NCBI RefSeq assembly: GCF_016865485.1 | Contig: NZ_AP024452.1 | Location: forward strand, 3,432,501-3,496,500 | Origin: Luteitalea sp. TBR-22 | Lineage (GTDB): Bacteria; Acidobacteriota; Vicinamibacteria; Vicinamibacterales; Vicinamibacteraceae | DNA: 64,000 nt | Reading direction: 5' to 3' | Shown here: piece by piece, positions 25,160-33,710 of the stretch | Layout: every line of letters starts with the position of its first letter | Position numbering within the stretch: the first letter of the stretch is position 1 | Notes under the pieces: generated by a model | Told to the model about the DNA's origin: nothing | Seen by the model: the letters and a program-made list of their open reading frames with translations, nothing else | Databases searched by the model: none | Position numbers and translations under genes: made by a program

Positions 25160-26830
25160 ATGTCACGGCCTTCCCCGCCCTCGTTCCTGCGCCGCGTGGC
25201 CGTCCTGGCCCTCGCGGCCGCGCTGGTGGCTGGCGCCACGCGGATCGACGAGCCGCGCACCATCCACTTCCGTGCCGACGATCCCCTCTGGGTGGACGCC
25301 GACATGGTGGTCGACGCCAGCAAGGTCGCACCCCAGGAACTGAGCCAGTCCTACGACTTCCTCGAGAACACCTTCGCCCTCAAGGGCGATCGGCGCGACA
25401 TCCGGGCGCTGAACGTCAACACGCTTGACGAAGTGCCGGACTCCAGCTGGTTCACCAATCGCATCACGCAGCGACCGATCGACGACCTGGCGCTGGCCCA
25501 GGGGCCGAACTCGTTCGAGACGCTGCGCGCCGACGCCTGGACGATCGTCGCCGGGAAGAACACCGGCCTGCAGCCCGGCTTCCGCGCCACCATCACCGGG
25601 GCGAACGACAAGCAGCTCTACCAGATCGAGTTCGATCCGCCCGGGCACCCGCAACTGGCGACCGGTGCCGAGATGATCGGCACGCTGCTCTACCACGCAC
25701 TCGGCTACCACGTCGTCGAGAACTACATCGTCTATGTCGATCCGGCGACGATCACGATTGCGCCCGACGCCACGTACCGCGATCGCGACGGCCGCAAGCA
25801 GCCCTTCACGCGCGAGACGCTCGAGCGCCTGTTCTGGCGCGCCGCCCGCAGTGCCGACGGCACGTACCGCGCCCTGGCCAGTCGCTTCGCCCCGGGCAAG
25901 CCTGCCGGCCAGTTCCGCTACTACGGCACCAGGCACGACGACCCCAACGACATCTACCCGCACGAGCACCGGCGCGAGTTGCGGGCGGCGCGCGTGTTCG
26001 CCGCCTGGGTCAACCACGACGACTCGCGCGCCAACAACACGCTCGACATGATCGAGGGCGATGGCGACCACGCGGCGCTGCGCCACTACATGTTCGACTT
26101 CGGCTCGATCATGGGCAGCGGCACCACCGGTCCGGACACCGCGCGGTCGGGCCGCACGTACCTGATCGACGCGCCGACGGCCTGGCGCGTGCTGCGCACG
26201 TTCGGCCTGTGGGCCCCGGCCTGGGCCCGACGCCACATCGCGCCGTACCATCCGTCGGTCGGCCCCTACACGGCCGACGGGTTCGAGCCGGCGGACTGGA
26301 AGGCCGAGTACCCGAACGCGGCATTCCTCAACATGCGCCCCGACGACGCGTTCTGGGGCGCGCGTCGCGTCGCGGCGTTCACCGACGCACAACTGCGGCT
26401 GCTCGCCGAGCAGGGCCGCTACAGCGATCCGGCGGCGACCGCGCAGGTGGCGCAGGCGCTGATCGGCCGGCGCGACGCGATCGCCCGCCAGTGGCTCACC
26501 GGCGTGACGCCGCTGGTGTCGCCCGTCCTCGTGCAGGGGCGCCTCCGCTTCGCCAACGCCGCGGTCGACGCCGGAGTGTGCGCCCCGCCGTCCCGATACG
26601 TTGTGCAATGGGAGGCCTTCGACAACGCCACCGGCATCCACACGCCGGTCGACGGTCCGGTGAGCGTCGACATCCCGGAGGCCCAGTTGCCGGCGGCGAT
26701 CGCCCAGGAGGCCTTCGTGGTCGCGCGCGTGCACGCGGTCCACCCGCAGTTCCGGCACTGGTCCACGCCGGTCGCGTTCTACTTCCGTCGCCAGGGCGAC
26801 CACTGGACACCCGTGGGTCTCTATCGCTGA
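25160..26830 (+). CDS. Exported protein with kinase-like motifs
   Basis: A 556-residue protein with an N-terminal export signal ('VAVLALAAALVAGATRI'). Residues ~140-320 have an order like the HipA/CotH/PI-kinase fold. A strand 'GFRATITGAND' is followed by E171 in an ATGAEMIG helix. 'NHDDSRANN' (D287-N292/293) resembles a catalytic loop and 'MFDFGS' (D313) a DFG motif. The expected strand Lys appears to be Glu (YQIEF). This is my inference from the pattern; the enzyme activity is unproven. It lies between the Omp85-like gene and a nucleotide-carrier-like gene. Confidence 0.6.
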   Translation: MSRPSPPSFLRRVAVLALAAALVAGATRIDEPRTIHFRADDPLWVDADMVVDASKVAPQELSQSYDFLENTFALKGDRRDIRALNVNTLDEVPDSSWFTNRITQRPIDDLALAQGPNSFETLRADAWTIVAGKNTGLQPGFRATITGANDKQLYQIEFDPPGHPQLATGAEMIGTLLYHALGYHVVENYIVYVDPATITIAPDATYRDRDGRKQPFTRETLERLFWRAARSADGTYRALASRFAPGKPAGQFRYYGTRHDDPNDIYPHEHRRELRAARVFAAWVNHDDSRANNTLDMIEGDGDHAALRHYMFDFGSIMGSGTTGPDTARSGRTYLIDAPTAWRVLRTFGLWAPAWARRHIAPYHPSVGPYTADGFEPADWKAEYPNAAFLNMRPDDAFWGARRVAAFTDAQLRLLAEQGRYSDPAATAQVAQALIGRRDAIARQWLTGVTPLVSPVLVQGRLRFANAAVDAGVCAPPSRYVVQWEAFDNATGIHTPVDGPVSVDIPEAQLPAAIAQEAFVVARVHAVHPQFRHWSTPVAFYFRRQGDHWTPVGLYR

Positions 26831-28209
26831 TGAACGATCCCCGCACCCTCGTCAGCCACCCCGAACTCGAGTCGCAGCAGTCGTTCCCGCACTTCCGGAC
26901 CGTCGGCGAGCCGCCGCGCAACGCGCTGGAACGGGTGCTCTCGGTCTTTGCCGACGTCCGCGCCGGCGAGGGCCTCGGCGTCCTGCTGCTCGCGGTCACG
27001 GTGTTCCTGCTGCTGGCCGGGTACTACCTCCTCAAGACGGCACGCGAGGCGCTCATCCTCACCGAGGGCGGCGCGGAGGTGAAGGCGTACTCGTCGGCGG
27101 CCCAGGCCGTCCTGCTCCTGCTGGTCGTGCCCGCCTACGGCTGGCTGGCGTCGCGGGTCGCGCGCGTGCCGCTCATCGGCCTGTCCAATGCCTTCTTCGC
27201 CGCGACCCTCCTGGTGTTCGCCTCCCTGAGGGCGGCCGGCACGCCCGTCGGCATCGTGTTCTACATCTGGCTCGGCATCTTCAACGTCTTCGTGATCTCC
27301 CAGTTCTGGGCCTTCGCCAACGACGTCTACACCGAGGGTCAGGGCCGGCGCCTGTTCCCCTTCATCGGCGTCGGCAGTTCGCTGGGGGCATGGCTCGGCG
27401 CCGAAGCCGCCGGGGCGCTGGTCACGTACACGACCGCCGATCCCGGCACCCTGATGATCGGCACCGCCGCCCTGCTCGCGGTCTGCTTCGGCCTGATCGT
27501 CGTGGTGAACCGGCGCGAGGTGCAGCGCAGCGACGCCGTCGGCCGGCGGCAGAGCGACGCCCCGATCGAGGGCCGCAACGGCTTTGCCCTGATCGTCGCC
27601 GACCGCTACCTGCTGCTCATCGCGGCGCTGATGGTGCTGCTCAACATCGTCAACACCTCGGGCGAGTTCCTGCTGAGCAAGCTGGTGGTCGCCGATGCGG
27701 CCGCGCACGTCACCGGCGGCGACGTCGGCGCGCGGCAGCGGTACATCGGCGCCTTCTACGGCGCGTTCTTCGGCCGCGTCAACCTGCTCGGCCTGCTGCT
27801 GCAACTGTTCGTCACCTCGCGCCTGCTGCGGGCCATCGGCGTGCGCGGCGCGCTCTTCGTGTTGCCGGTGCTGGCGCTGGTGAACTACTCGGTGATCGCC
27901 GTCGCCCCGGTGCTCGCGGTGGTCGGCGCGCTCAAGGTGCTCGAGAACAGCACCGACTACTCGATCCAGAACACCGTCCGCCAGGCGCTCTTCCTGCCGA
28001 CGACCCGCGAGGCCAAGTACAAGGCCAAGGCCGCGATCGACACGTTCTTCATGCGGCTGGGCGACGTGACGCAGGCCCTGATCGTCCGCGTCGGCACGGG
28101 CATGGGCGCCGGCGTGGCCGCCTTCGCCTGGCTCAACGTGGCTCTGACGGTGGCCTGGCTGGCGTTGGCGGGCCAGATTGCGCGGGAGCATCGGCGCCGG
28201 ACGGTGTGA
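26830..28209 (+). CDS. ATP/ADP-carrier-like (NTT/MFS) transporter
   Basis: A 459-residue protein with about 12 membrane helices. 'GYYLLKTAREALIL', 'QFWAFANDVYTEGQGRRLFPF' and 'ENSTDYSIQNTVRQALFLPTTREAKYKAKAAID' closely fit the pattern of NTT-type nucleotide carriers found in many free-living bacteria. The substrate cannot be read; nucleotide exchange is known for symbiont members only. Its ATG overlaps the previous stop by 1 nt. Its 3' end runs 77 nt into the convergent carrier gene. Confidence 0.8.
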   Translation: MNDPRTLVSHPELESQQSFPHFRTVGEPPRNALERVLSVFADVRAGEGLGVLLLAVTVFLLLAGYYLLKTAREALILTEGGAEVKAYSSAAQAVLLLLVVPAYGWLASRVARVPLIGLSNAFFAATLLVFASLRAAGTPVGIVFYIWLGIFNVFVISQFWAFANDVYTEGQGRRLFPFIGVGSSLGAWLGAEAAGALVTYTTADPGTLMIGTAALLAVCFGLIVVVNRREVQRSDAVGRRQSDAPIEGRNGFALIVADRYLLLIAALMVLLNIVNTSGEFLLSKLVVADAAAHVTGGDVGARQRYIGAFYGAFFGRVNLLGLLLQLFVTSRLLRAIGVRGALFVLPVLALVNYSVIAVAPVLAVVGALKVLENSTDYSIQNTVRQALFLPTTREAKYKAKAAIDTFFMRLGDVTQALIVRVGTGMGAGVAAFAWLNVALTVAWLALAGQIAREHRRRTV

Positions 28210-30373
28210 GCGACGGCGTGCGCGCCAACTGCTCCAGCAGCCCCTCCTGCGAACGCAGCAGCGCCTCGAGGGCCGAGGTCGATCCGGCGGCCGACGCCGC
28301 ACGCCCGACCGAGGCGTCGAGCACCTCCCACAGCCGCGCCCGCACGGGCTCGGGCAGGACACCATTGAGGTACTCGAGAGCCAGCCCGCGCAACATCGGA
28401 TCCTCGCTGTGGACGACGCGGAAGGCCACCTTCACGGGCTCACGCGGGAGCACGGTGACCAGCAGCGAGAACACGTGCTCGAGGGCGCGGTTGGCCCGGT
28501 CGCGCAGGTGCTCGTCGAGGTACAGGACCGCGTCGGCGTTGTCGAACTGATCGAGCAGGCGATGGCCGTTCCACACCGGCCTGGCCACCGACAACTCGCG
28601 CTCGACCACCTGGTGGATGCGGGCCGCATCGACCTTCAGCCCCGGCTCGGCCACCAGCACCCGGTCCATGGCGCGACTGCACTGGTAGCGCACCTCGAAC
28701 CGGCTGTCCGACAGGCCGAGCACCAACCCGTCGAGCGTCCGTTGCGTCGGGGCCCCGATGAGCACCCGCGGGATCCGGCGCCGCACGGCGAACTCGGTGC
28801 CGCCGTCGAGCAGCGCGTCGACGAGCAGGCCCGAGTGGCGGTCCACCACGTGCTCGAGTGCCCTCCGCACCAGCGGCGTCACGTCGTCCCACGCCAGCAA
28901 CTGGATGGTCTGCGCGACGTGCATGGCCTCGAACCGCGGCGCCGACTCGAGCGCCGCGGACACGACGGTCCGATCACCCGATCGGAGTTGGCGCAGCAGG
29001 TCGAGCGGCTCGTCGAGCAGCACCTGCACCGGCACGTGCGGACGGTGCGCCGGCTGCACGTCCTCGAGCACGGGCGCCGAAGCCACCACCGGGATCTCGA
29101 GGCTGGCCAGCGTGGGGCCGCCGAAATCGCCGAAGCCTCCCACCACGTCCTGGTCCTCGGCGTGGTCGACGAGACGCCGCTCGATGCCCTGCAGGTACAG
29201 GCCGTCGAGCCGCTGCCCGATCCAGATGCTGGCCGTCGCCATCAGGATCATCACGCCGAGCATCTCGTTGACGACGAAGAGCGGGCCGGTCAGCAGCAGG
29301 AGCTGCACGACGCCGGCCCCCAGGGCATCACCGGCGCGATCGCAGGCGACGTCGAGGAACGTCTTCACGCGCCGCTTCTCGGCCGGTGGCATCGAGGAGA
29401 ACAGCAGCTCGTAGCCACTCCGGAACAACGACCCGCGCAGCACGGATTCGGCGCCGCGGGCCAGCGCGAAGGTCGGCGTCGCCGGGAAGAAGAGCGACAG
29501 CACGGCGCCGACGCCGACCCCCACCGGCAGCAACGTCACCGACCGCCCGACGCCGATCTGCTTCTGCAGGGGGGCGGCCACGAAGGCCTGCACCACGAAC
29601 GTCAGGACCTGCACGACGGTGTAGAAGACGGCGAAGAACTGCAGCAGCTGTCCCCCGCTGTACTCGGCCGCGGCGCGCGACTTGAGCAGGTAGTCGACGA
29701 TGGCCGCACTGCCCGTCCCGAGCACGACGAGCAGGGCGATCTCCTTGACCTGCGGGGACGCGCTGAACACGCGGCGGCCGCCGAAGGTCGCCTCGGGCTC
29801 GCGGCGCCGACCGCCCCCGACCATGCCCGCGCACAGGGGCCACAAGCCGATGGCGCACGCCAGGTGCAGTCCCGCCAGCAGGAGGAGGGAGTCGGCCGGC
29901 GTCGCCCAGGCGCCGATGCGCTCGACCGCCAGGCCGCCCGACACGCCTCCCAGGGAACCGGCCGTGGCGATCCGCGCGAACTGCTCGCGCGCCGAGTGCG
30001 GATCGAACAGCTCGCTGGTCAGCGACCAGAACCCCGACAGCAGCAGCGCCCCGAAGGCCGCCACGTGCACGTAGATGAGCGCCGGGACGATCGGCCCCGG
30101 CCCGTAGGCGACCCACTCGGCGGCGTGAGCCAGCGCGCTGAGCAGGAACCCGGCCGGCACCAGCCGCTTCGGGCTCGCCCAGGCCAGCAGGTGGGCGTAC
30201 ACGGGCACGGCGAGCACCGACAGCACGGCCGCGAGGATCACCATGCGCGGCAGGTCGGTAGCCGGCAGCGCGCCGAGGAACAGCGCGTCGCGCACCGCCT
30301 TGCCGGCGACCTGGTGCGCGAGCATGACGGCCGACACCGTCATGGCCATGCGCGAGAGGGAGCGGATGTCCAC
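28133..30373 (-). CDS. NTT-like carrier with HEAT-like C-terminal domain
   Basis: A 746-residue protein. Residues 1-390 form ~12 membrane helices of the same carrier type as the convergent gene ('VRDALFLGALPATDLPRM', 'FWSLTSELFDPHSAREQFAR'). Residues ~400-746 are a soluble helical region resembling HEAT repeats ('SALESAPRFEAMHVAQTIQL', 'LEHVVDRHSGLLVDALLDGG'). A GTG at 30373 is chosen; the longer frame is shadow. It lies 8 bp after the Ser/Thr kinase gene, so the two are probably an operon. It overlaps the convergent carrier by 77 nt. Confidence 0.78.
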   Translation of the reverse strand: MDIRSLSRMAMTVSAVMLAHQVAGKAVRDALFLGALPATDLPRMVILAAVLSVLAVPVYAHLLAWASPKRLVPAGFLLSALAHAAEWVAYGPGPIVPALIYVHVAAFGALLLSGFWSLTSELFDPHSAREQFARIATAGSLGGVSGGLAVERIGAWATPADSLLLLAGLHLACAIGLWPLCAGMVGGGRRREPEATFGGRRVFSASPQVKEIALLVVLGTGSAAIVDYLLKSRAAAEYSGGQLLQFFAVFYTVVQVLTFVVQAFVAAPLQKQIGVGRSVTLLPVGVGVGAVLSLFFPATPTFALARGAESVLRGSLFRSGYELLFSSMPPAEKRRVKTFLDVACDRAGDALGAGVVQLLLLTGPLFVVNEMLGVMILMATASIWIGQRLDGLYLQGIERRLVDHAEDQDVVGGFGDFGGPTLASLEIPVVASAPVLEDVQPAHRPHVPVQVLLDEPLDLLRQLRSGDRTVVSAALESAPRFEAMHVAQTIQLLAWDDVTPLVRRALEHVVDRHSGLLVDALLDGGTEFAVRRRIPRVLIGAPTQRTLDGLVLGLSDSRFEVRYQCSRAMDRVLVAEPGLKVDAARIHQVVERELSVARPVWNGHRLLDQFDNADAVLYLDEHLRDRANRALEHVFSLLVTVLPREPVKVAFRVVHSEDPMLRGLALEYLNGVLPEPVRARLWEVLDASVGRAASAAGSTSALEALLRSQEGLLEQLARTPSLTPSGADAPAQSGPPTPARPPSEPR

Positions 30374-30381
30374 GAGCGGCG

Positions 30382-31995
30382 TCAGCGTACCAGGACGGGC
30401 GAGGGCTGTGCTTGCGGGTCGACGGCCGGAATGCGGTGCGAGGACGAGGGCGGCAGGTGCGTGCGCCACCAGCCGTCGGCATCCTCGTCGCACCACTGGT
30501 CGGCTTCCGCGCACGCGTCGAGCAACCGGATCAGCGCCCGGGCGCTGGTCGGCCTGTCGCCCGGCTTCTTGGCCAGGCACTGCATGACGACAGCCTCGAG
30601 GTCGGCAGCGATCGGCAGCTCGGTGCGCGCCGAGGGCGGCTCCGGCGACTTCTGCACGTGGGCCACGGCCATCGCCGTCGGGCTGGTCTCGTTGAAGACC
30701 AGGGTGCCGGTCAACAGGAAGTAGGCGACGCAGCCGAGCGTGTACAGGTCGGCCCGACCGTCGATCCGCTCGTCGCCCATCGCGATCTCCGGCGCGATGT
30801 AGCCGGGCGTGCCGGCCGACACGCCGTCCATCGTCAGGTGCGTGAGGTCCTCGGCTTGCGTCGGCTTGACCAGCCCGAAATCGAGCACCTTCACGAAGTC
30901 GTGCTGCAGGGCCACCTTGCAGGCCATGATGTTGGAGGGCTTGAGGTCACGGTGCACCAGTCCACGGGCGTGCGCCTCCTCGAGCGACAGGCACACCTGC
31001 CGCAGCAGGTGGATGACGCGCGAGCCGGGCTGGGGTCCGAACACCTGCACCAGCTTCTGCAGGCTGACGCCGTCGAGCAGTTCCATGACGAAGTAGAAGT
31101 GCCCCTCGCGCGAGGTCCCGAAGTCGTAGAGGTACACGGTGTGCGGGCTCTGCAGGTCGGCCGTGACCCGGGCTTCGCGCTCGAAGCGGCGCACCGCGAC
31201 GTCGGCCTGCCTGGCCGTCGCGCCGTGCATCAGCTCGGGCCTGATGATCTTGATGGCAGCCTCGCGCGCCAGCATCTTGTGCCGTGCCCGCCAGACCTCC
31301 CCCATGCCGCCCTTGCCGATCAGCGACTCGAGGTAATAGCTGCCGAGGTCCTGCGCCTTGCGTGCCGCCGCCTCCATGTGCTCGACGCGACGCGAGATGA
31401 AGTAGGCCAGCAGCGCCGCGAAGTACGGCACGAAGATCCAGGCCAGCAGGCGGTTGAGCGGCAGGGGCGCCAGGTCGAGACGGGCCTGGTTGATGAGGTA
31501 GGCGATGGGCCACGTCGATGCCGCCAGCAGCGCCACCGACAGCGTGACCAGCGGCGTGTTGGGCACCAGGAAGCCGACGATGACGATCCAGATGGCCAGG
31601 TTGGAGCCGCCCCGCACGAACCCGTCTGAGAACGGCAGGCTCGTCTCCAGCGTCGAGATCGAGAAGGCCACGACCAGTTCGAAGACCATGCCCAGCTGCA
31701 GCACGGTGGCCGCCGGCACGACACGGTAGCGCTGCAGGGCGATGATCCCCGCGGCGCACAACACGTTTGCCAGCAGCGCCAGGGCATTGACCGGATCGCG
31801 CTGGGCCTCGACGATTTCGGGCTGGATCAGCCGCTGGATGACGAAGGCGCCGACGGTGGTCACCGCCGCCAGCAGCGACACCCAGCACAGCCGTGTCGCA
31901 GCCTGATTCACCAGGCGCGGCGAGAGGGCCGCCTCGGACGAGACGTGCGGGGAGGTCCCCTGACCGAGCGTGGTGGCGCGGACGACGTCCTGCAT
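30382..31995 (-). CDS. Six-TM receptor-like Ser/Thr protein kinase
   Basis: A 537-residue protein. An N-terminal membrane module (about residues 35-200, six helices) is followed by a Hanks-type kinase. It has the glycine loop IGKGGMGEVW, VAIK-type Lys 'AAIKII', catalytic loop HRDLKPSNI, DFG in VLDFGLVKP, and APE in 'GTPGYIAPEIAM'. Unlike PknB, the membrane part precedes the kinase and no PASTA repeats are present. It could sense membrane state and phosphorylate cytosolic targets, perhaps including the adjacent carrier's soluble domain. Confidence 0.92.
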   Translation of the reverse strand: MQDVVRATTLGQGTSPHVSSEAALSPRLVNQAATRLCWVSLLAAVTTVGAFVIQRLIQPEIVEAQRDPVNALALLANVLCAAGIIALQRYRVVPAATVLQLGMVFELVVAFSISTLETSLPFSDGFVRGGSNLAIWIVIVGFLVPNTPLVTLSVALLAASTWPIAYLINQARLDLAPLPLNRLLAWIFVPYFAALLAYFISRRVEHMEAAARKAQDLGSYYLESLIGKGGMGEVWRARHKMLAREAAIKIIRPELMHGATARQADVAVRRFEREARVTADLQSPHTVYLYDFGTSREGHFYFVMELLDGVSLQKLVQVFGPQPGSRVIHLLRQVCLSLEEAHARGLVHRDLKPSNIMACKVALQHDFVKVLDFGLVKPTQAEDLTHLTMDGVSAGTPGYIAPEIAMGDERIDGRADLYTLGCVAYFLLTGTLVFNETSPTAMAVAHVQKSPEPPSARTELPIAADLEAVVMQCLAKKPGDRPTSARALIRLLDACAEADQWCDEDADGWWRTHLPPSSSHRIPAVDPQAQPSPVLVR

Positions 31996-32389
31996 GGTGC
32001 GTGTGACCTCCCGCCGACCATGATGCCGGACGGGGGCAAGCCTGCCCGGCCGTTCAGGCAGGTCCGCGGAGCGCGGTCAATGGATAGCACAGACGGAGGG
32101 GCACGGCCTCCGGTTCGCGCCGGGTCCTCACGACCGAGGCGCTCTCCTGACCAACGAGCCATCCCGGGGGCAGCGAACATCCGTGCGCCCGGGGCGACTG
32201 CTCGCTCTGGGAACCAACAGGTACCCGGCTCAGCACTCGGTCCGGAAGTTCCTTTCACTCCAAGGGTGCCGCATGTCCAGATGGTCCTCGAGACTGCTGT
32301 CGTCCCGCGCCTCGCTGGCGGCCGCCCTCTCAGCCGTGGCCGTGCCGCGCCCCCCGTCGTACCCGGCCGGTAGACCTCCCGAGGGAACG
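31996..32389. other. Noncoding spacer before kinase
   Basis: No frame shows natural composition. It should contain the kinase promoter on the minus strand; I could not assign elements with confidence. Confidence 0.5.
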
Positions 32390-32548
32390 TCAGCCGAGCA
32401 CGAAGAGTCCGAAGACGAAAATGCCGAGGAGCGCGAGGAAGAGCGCCAGCCACGCCAGCGCGATCGTCCGCTCCTCGGCCGGCTTGGGTTCACTGATGCC
32501 AATCGTCATGTGAATGAGCCTGACGAGGCGCACGAGCGGGTCGAGCAT
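32390..32548 (-). CDS. Small single-TM protein
   Basis: A 52-residue protein whose last 25 residues are one membrane helix (ALAWLALFLALLGIFVFGLF). AAGGA lies 5 nt before ATG 32548; an inner ATG at 32509 would give 39 residues. It is divergent from the META-type lipoprotein gene. No family was recognised. Confidence 0.55.
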   Translation of the reverse strand: MLDPLVRLVRLIHMTIGISEPKPAEERTIALAWLALFLALLGIFVFGLFVLG

Positions 32549-32600
32549 CGCGTCCTTGAATAACACGAACCGAGACGCGCGACCGCGAGGAGTCGACAGG

Positions 32601-33527
32601 ATGCCGTGGATGATGACCGGGGGGGCGCGGGCGGCGATGTTGCTGGTGGCGACTGGCCTGCTCGCCGGATGCGGGGCCAGGCAGGCTGGGGTGAACACCG
32701 GCCCCCCGGCCGCCATGACCGCCGGCGCCGTGGCCTCGGCCACCATTCTCGGCGCCTTCGACACGCCGATCACGCTGGTCGACGGACGGTACGAAGGGGC
32801 GCCGTACGCGCCGGGAGGGGCCTCCAGGCCCACGGCCACGCTGCTCGCGCCGCTGACCGCCATCGGCGACCTCGATGACGCGCCCGGTGCCGACGCGGCT
32901 GCCGTGATCGCCACCAACGAGGGCGGCAACGGCGAGCGCGTCGTGCTGACCGTCGTCGGCCTGCGCGGCGGCAAGGCCACCAGCGTCGGTTCCACCCTGG
33001 TCGGCGACCGCACCAGGATCCGCGACCTGCGCCTGGCTGGCCGCGACATCGTCCTCGAGGTCGTCGAGATCGGCCCGAAGGACGCGGCGTGTTGCGCCAC
33101 GCAGCTGGCCACCAGGACCTACCGCTTGCAGGGCGGCCGACTGGGCCTGCAGTCGTCCGTGGTCACTGGCACGCTCTCGGTCGCCACCCTGGGCGGCGCC
33201 GCGTGGACCGCCGTCGAGATCGACGGCACGCCCGTGCCGGCCGGCATCACGGCGCCGACCCTGACGTACGAGAATGGGCGGATCTCTGGCACATCCGGCT
33301 GCAACCGCTACACCGGCGCGCTGACCGAGTCGACACCCGGCACCGTGAAGGTCGGGCCGACCGCCGGCACCCGCCGCCTGTGCGCCGAGGAGGCCGCCAA
33401 CGCCACCGAGACCCGCTACCTCACCGCGCTCCAGGCCGCGACCCGCTACACGTTCCTGGCAGGACGCCTCCACCTGTCAGGCGGCGACGCCAGCGTGACG
33501 CACACGATCCTGTTCAGGAAGAATTGA
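32601..33527 (+). CDS. META-domain lipoprotein
   Basis: A 308-residue protein with a lipoprotein signal ending LLAGC (residue ~22). An N-terminal region 'GDLDDAPGADAAAVIATNEGG...ERVVLTVVGLRG' resembles beta-rich solute or inhibitor domains. A C-terminal META/HslJ domain follows ('TYENGRISGTSGCNRYTGAL', 'VGPTAGTRRLC' with paired Cys). META proteins are envelope or secreted proteins linked to novobiocin resistance and motility in E. coli, with unclear chemistry. GAGGAG precedes ATG 32601. Confidence 0.82.
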   Translation: MPWMMTGGARAAMLLVATGLLAGCGARQAGVNTGPPAAMTAGAVASATILGAFDTPITLVDGRYEGAPYAPGGASRPTATLLAPLTAIGDLDDAPGADAAAVIATNEGGNGERVVLTVVGLRGGKATSVGSTLVGDRTRIRDLRLAGRDIVLEVVEIGPKDAACCATQLATRTYRLQGGRLGLQSSVVTGTLSVATLGGAAWTAVEIDGTPVPAGITAPTLTYENGRISGTSGCNRYTGALTESTPGTVKVGPTAGTRRLCAEEAANATETRYLTALQAATRYTFLAGRLHLSGGDASVTHTILFRKN

Positions 33528-33571
33528 CCGGCATCGGGCCGCTTCTCGCGTCCTCCCTGACGTATCCCTGA

Positions 33572-33596
33572 CCGTCGCCCAAGGGCGACGGCTACG
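33572..33596. terminator. Hairpin with CTACG between convergent genes
   Basis: Perfect 9-bp arms CCGTCGCCC and GGGCGACGG around AA, followed by CTACG. It lies 44 bp after the META gene and may terminate it. Its layout (hairpin plus CTACG) parallels repeats at 1897, 35923 and 39154. A second GC hairpin (TCCGCC/GGCGGA) follows at about 33600-33625. Confidence 0.6.
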
Positions 33597-33681
33597 TTCC
33601 GCCTCCGCCAAGGCTCCGGCGGACAGGCCTTCGTTCGGCGGTCGGCGGTCGGCGTTGCCCGATCCGCGATCCGCGTTGAGC

Positions 33682-33709
33682 GTTAAACGTCAAACGTCAA
33701 ACGTTAAAC
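33682..33709. repeat. Heptamer tandem array (GTYAAAC x4)
   Basis: Four adjacent 7-bp units, GTTAAAC, GTCAAAC, GTCAAAC and GTTAAAC, end 1 bp before the stop codon of the convergent dehydrogenase gene (33711). The AT-richness contrasts with the surrounding DNA. Confidence 0.85.
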
Positions 33710-33710
33710 G

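Noticed and set aside
31996-32389. Additional genes in the gap before the kinase
   Set aside because: Open frames there are Arg/Pro-rich shadows without initiation signals.
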